A DNA stretch of 64,000 nucleotides from CAYSCZ01 sp051155775. GTDB taxonomy: Bacteria; Bacteroidota; Bacteroidia; Cytophagales; Cyclobacteriaceae. The position numbers and the translations under genes were made by a program. The notes beneath the pieces were generated by a model, which did no database searches, was not told the origin of the DNA, and saw nothing but the letters and a program-made list of their open reading frames with translations. The DNA lies in assembly GCA_051155775.1 (NCBI GenBank), contig DAXETV010000012.1, positions 32,631 to 96,630 of the forward strand. Direction: 5' to 3'. Each line of letters starts with the position of its first letter. Within the stretch, counting starts at the first letter, position 1. This document shows positions 61,470 through 64,000 of this stretch, one piece after another.

Positions 61470-63605
61470 ATGAAGATAATCACTACCCTCCTGGCCTTAT
61501 TGACCATCTCATCGGTTTTAGCTCAGGAAAAATGCGCAACTCCTGTTTACAATCAGTTAAAAAACATGAAGTATCCGGACATCAATAAAAAACAATTGTT
61601 TGAGGACTGGCTCAAAGATAAAAAGCTTGAAAAAGCCTCAAAAAGAGTAACTGAATCCGCCCAGGAAGAGATTTATAAAATTCCGTTAGTAATTCATATT
61701 CTTCATCAGGGAGAACCAGAGGGAGTAGGAAGTAATATTTCACTGGGGCAGGTACTGTCTCAAATGGAAATCCTCAACCAAGACTTCAGACGATTGGGCC
61801 CCGATACATCTGCGACACTTGAAGCGTTTAAACCACTTGCAGCAGATACTAAAATTGAATTTACCCTGGCAAAGCAGGACCCTGATGGCAATCCTACAAC
61901 AGGCATTATTAGAAAGCGTGCTACTCAAAGCTCATATCGGGCCCCTGATTTCTTTAATCAAGAAGATGATAGGGAGCTGAAGGCCCTGAGTTATTGGCCT
62001 GCAGAAGATTACCTCAATATCTGGGTTACAAACATTGATATCCTGGGGTATGCCCAGTTTCCAGAATCTGACCTTCCAGGATTGAGCGATGATCCTGAAG
62101 ACCGCCTAACAGATGGCGTGGTAGTGGATTATCGTTTTTTTGGAGAAGGTTTCAATGCCGATGATTTCAGCAAGGGCCATACAACCTCGCATGAAGTAGG
62201 GCATTTCTTAGGACTTCGTCACATCTGGGGGGATAATGATACCTGTTTTGCTGATGACTTCTGTGAGGATACTCCAAATCAAAGAAGTTCTTATCTTGGA
62301 AAGTGCCCAACATCAAGCCAATCCTCCTGTGAGTCGTCGGATATGTTCCAAAACTATATGGACTTTACAGACGACGCTTGCATGAATATATTCACTTTTT
62401 GCCAAAAGGAGCGAATGCGAATTGTTCTGGAAAACAGCCCACGAAGAGAAAGCTTACTCACATCGCCTGGCCTGGTTCCACTACTTACCCTGGACTTTGA
62501 CCTTAGCATTTCTTTCCTGGATAATCTGCCGATTGTTTCTTGTGATAATAATTTAACTGCCGAATTAACCATTCGAAATCAAGGGCTTGAGGCCATCAAT
62601 TCATTTGACTTAAGAGTGTTTTTAAATAGCGATGTACAGCTATTATCCTTCGATAACCTTGATATTGCTTCAAATCAAGAAGCCACCTTTAATCTGGATT
62701 TCTCGAACCTGCCTGCTCCAGAAAATGAGTTAACACTGGAATTGGTCAACCCCAATGGTTCTTTAGATGAAGACCCCACCAATAATACTATCAGCACAAA
62801 ATTTTTAATTGACGACCAGAATAATGCGTTGCCCTTCGTCCAGAATTTTAATAATGAGGATAATTGGTCAGTCTTGAATTTCAGTAGCGACGGATGGCAA
62901 AAAGTTGATACCGAAATCTTTTCTTCAGACGATCAATCCTTCATCATAACCGGATTTAACAGCAATGAATTTGGAGAAGAAGACTGGCTGATTAGTCCTG
63001 TTTTAAATACTGAAAATCTAACGGCATTGACTTTATTTTTCCAACAATCCTATCGTCAGCAGGCAGATAAAGCGGACCAACTTAAAATATTGGGTTCAAG
63101 AAATTGTGGCCGATCTTTTGAATTAATAAAAACATTTTCCGGTGAAGACTTGTCGGTTGAAAAACTCAATGCTGCGTGGGCTCCGGAAACGGCTGAGGAT
63201 TGGCAAAATGAATTTATAGATTTAACTGGTTTCATCAATGAACCTGAGGTTAGGTTTGCATTTGTCTTCAATCACGCTGGGGGTAATAATTTGTTTATTG
63301 ACAATACTGAATTTTTCATAGATCCTAATCCTAACCGTCTGGATGGTGATTTTACTGAAGATCCATTTGTAATATATCCCAATCCTGCTACTGAAAATTT
63401 CAACATCACGTTTGACCTGCTTACCCGTGAAGACGTTTCGGTAATTTTATATGATGCCATGGGAAGAAACATTAGCAGCGACTCATACCTCAATATCCTA
63501 AACCAAACCCTGGAATTCAAGACTACCCCATTAAAACAAGGCATTTATTTTGTGAAAGTTGAGGGAACTTCATTTGAAAGAACCAAAAGGGTGATAATCA
63601 GATAA
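61470..63605 (+). CDS. Secreted M43 (pappalysin-type) metalloprotease with T9SS sorting domain
   Basis: A 711-residue exported zinc protease. A signal peptide (1-19, SSVLAQE) is followed by a pro-region, then the catalytic domain with the zinc site HEVGHFLGLRH (H241, E242, H245, H251), and a Met-turn-like NYMDFTDDACMNIFT. A CARDB-like domain (about 345-445) and a jelly-roll/MAM-like region (about 450-615) follow, and the C-terminal type A sorting domain at about 625-711 (YPNPATENFNI, LKQGIYFVKVE, KRVIIR) directs export by the type IX system and anchoring. Substrates are likely extracellular proteins or peptides. Confidence 0.93.
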   Translation: MKIITTLLALLTISSVLAQEKCATPVYNQLKNMKYPDINKKQLFEDWLKDKKLEKASKRVTESAQEEIYKIPLVIHILHQGEPEGVGSNISLGQVLSQMEILNQDFRRLGPDTSATLEAFKPLAADTKIEFTLAKQDPDGNPTTGIIRKRATQSSYRAPDFFNQEDDRELKALSYWPAEDYLNIWVTNIDILGYAQFPESDLPGLSDDPEDRLTDGVVVDYRFFGEGFNADDFSKGHTTSHEVGHFLGLRHIWGDNDTCFADDFCEDTPNQRSSYLGKCPTSSQSSCESSDMFQNYMDFTDDACMNIFTFCQKERMRIVLENSPRRESLLTSPGLVPLLTLDFDLSISFLDNLPIVSCDNNLTAELTIRNQGLEAINSFDLRVFLNSDVQLLSFDNLDIASNQEATFNLDFSNLPAPENELTLELVNPNGSLDEDPTNNTISTKFLIDDQNNALPFVQNFNNEDNWSVLNFSSDGWQKVDTEIFSSDDQSFIITGFNSNEFGEEDWLISPVLNTENLTALTLFFQQSYRQQADKADQLKILGSRNCGRSFELIKTFSGEDLSVEKLNAAWAPETAEDWQNEFIDLTGFINEPEVRFAFVFNHAGGNNLFIDNTEFFIDPNPNRLDGDFTEDPFVIYPNPATENFNITFDLLTREDVSVILYDAMGRNISSDSYLNILNQTLEFKTTPLKQGIYFVKVEGTSFERTKRVIIR

Positions 63606-63679
63606 TAAATTATTTTTCAGTTGGATCATAAGTGGATTGAAAATCCTGGTTGTTATAACTGTTGAAAGAATGATTTTAC

Positions 63680-64000
63680 ATGGCTGGAATTAGAATATTT
63701 AATAAAGTGGTAAGCTTAATCATAGTATTAATTGGATTAAACACTATGATAATCCGGGCACAGTTGACTGGTCATGTAGACCCGCGGGATAATATTGTAT
63801 CGATTATTGACAGGGATGTTAATCCCGGTATGAACCTTGATGAGTTACTCCCACCCATGCCTCAAATACAGGGAACTCATTATTTAGAAGATGAATGGCA
63901 AAATGCGGTAATTGAAATCAACGGGTCATCTAAAATTCTGAAAAATTATCCGGCCAGAATTGATTTGAAAAACAATATGGTGGAATTGAAAACCCCAAAT
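63680..64000 (+). CDS. Exported protein, cut by the window edge
   Basis: An open frame of 107 codons to the window end. The start MAGIRIFNKVVSLIIVLIGL and following hydrophobic residues form a signal peptide, cleaved near IIRAQ, so the protein is exported. The visible mature part (LTGHVDPRDNIVSIIDRDVN) holds no motif that I know. An upstream ATG at 63671 closes after seven codons and was rejected. It lies 75 bases downstream of the protease gene on the same strand. Its identity must come from the sequence beyond the window. Confidence 0.7.
   Translation, partial: MAGIRIFNKVVSLIIVLIGLNTMIIRAQLTGHVDPRDNIVSIIDRDVNPGMNLDELLPPMPQIQGTHYLEDEWQNAVIEINGSSKILKNYPARIDLKNNMVELKTPN

Noticed and set aside
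1..64000. CRISPR arrays, insertion sequences, prophage, integrases or rRNA operons
   Set aside because: No direct-repeat/spacer pattern, transposase, integrase, phage structural gene or rRNA sequence was recognised in either strand.

Overview
The window is AT-rich, gene-dense bacterial DNA, almost certainly chromosomal DNA of a free-living Bacteroidota bacterium, most likely class Cytophagia (order Cytophagales). The signs are a secreted M43 protease with a C-terminal type IX secretion sorting domain, promoter boxes of the Bacteroidota type (TTTG ... TAnnTTTG), almost no Shine-Dalgarno sequences, many lipoproteins with Bacteroidota flavour, a Lacal_2735-type small protein, a fused E1 alpha/beta 2-oxoacid dehydrogenase, and the yceD-rpmF-fabH-efp-accBC order. 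No prophage, insertion sequence, CRISPR array or rRNA operon was seen, and no stretch of more than about 300 bases lacks a gene. Most of the window is core genome.

Layout. 1-5829: a fused hydantoinase/5-oxoprolinase (cut by the left edge), a lipoprotein, an HU protein and a zinc alcohol dehydrogenase that lacks a canonical start codon, all on the minus strand. 5951-9842: a radical SAM/SPASM protein facing a Gfo/Idh/MocA oxidoreductase, a SMUG-like uracil-DNA glycosylase, a tiny membrane protein with a rare strong ribosome-binding site, and an AlkA-like glycosylase. 9925-14745: a lipoprotein/outer-membrane pair, then quinone oxidoreductase, HslV and a two-lipoyl pyruvate dehydrogenase E2. 14894-21693: a SRAP-family protein that has lost its catalytic residues, a first KASIII, a large MORN-repeat protein, small proteins, a SAM hydroxide adenosyltransferase, PhoH and a GNAT. 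21662-25072: a PAP2 phosphatase with an extra domain and an adenylate cyclase.

25225-30511 (minus) is the conserved cluster pdxA-yceD-rpmF-fabH-efp-accB-accC, which joins ribosome maturation, EF-P and the start of fatty-acid synthesis. 30566-34625 (plus) holds rsmA-mgtE-hydroxyacid dehydrogenase, then greA-HIT with its own consensus promoter and a terminator-like hairpin in the leader; ruvC is convergent. 35196-41194 is a tightly packed seven-gene run (flippase-like membrane protein, glycosyltransferase, small protein, SpoIIE-type phosphatase, polysaccharide deacetylase, TatD, asparaginase). tRNA-Ser(GGA) and an ExbB/ExbD proton-channel operon follow.

43657-51428: a small nuclease-fold protein, alanine dehydrogenase, the fused E1, a lipoprotein, a LuxE-like protein, a 43-residue lipoprotein, a sigma-54 response regulator without a DNA-binding domain, and the RNase P RNA. 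51461-58780: a small unknown protein and TamB on the minus strand, then tsaD, smpB, an HNH protein and a small membrane protein. 58988-64000: egtB-egtD (ergothioneine-type thiol synthesis), tRNA-Leu(GAG), the secreted metalloprotease, and a gene cut by the right edge.

The observations most worth a second look are the catalytically empty SRAP protein, the Asp/Asn swap at the Mg-thiamine site of the fused E1, the greA leader hairpin, the missing start codon of the alcohol dehydrogenase, and the radical SAM/oxidoreductase pair. All functions are read from sequence motifs and family knowledge; no database search was run.
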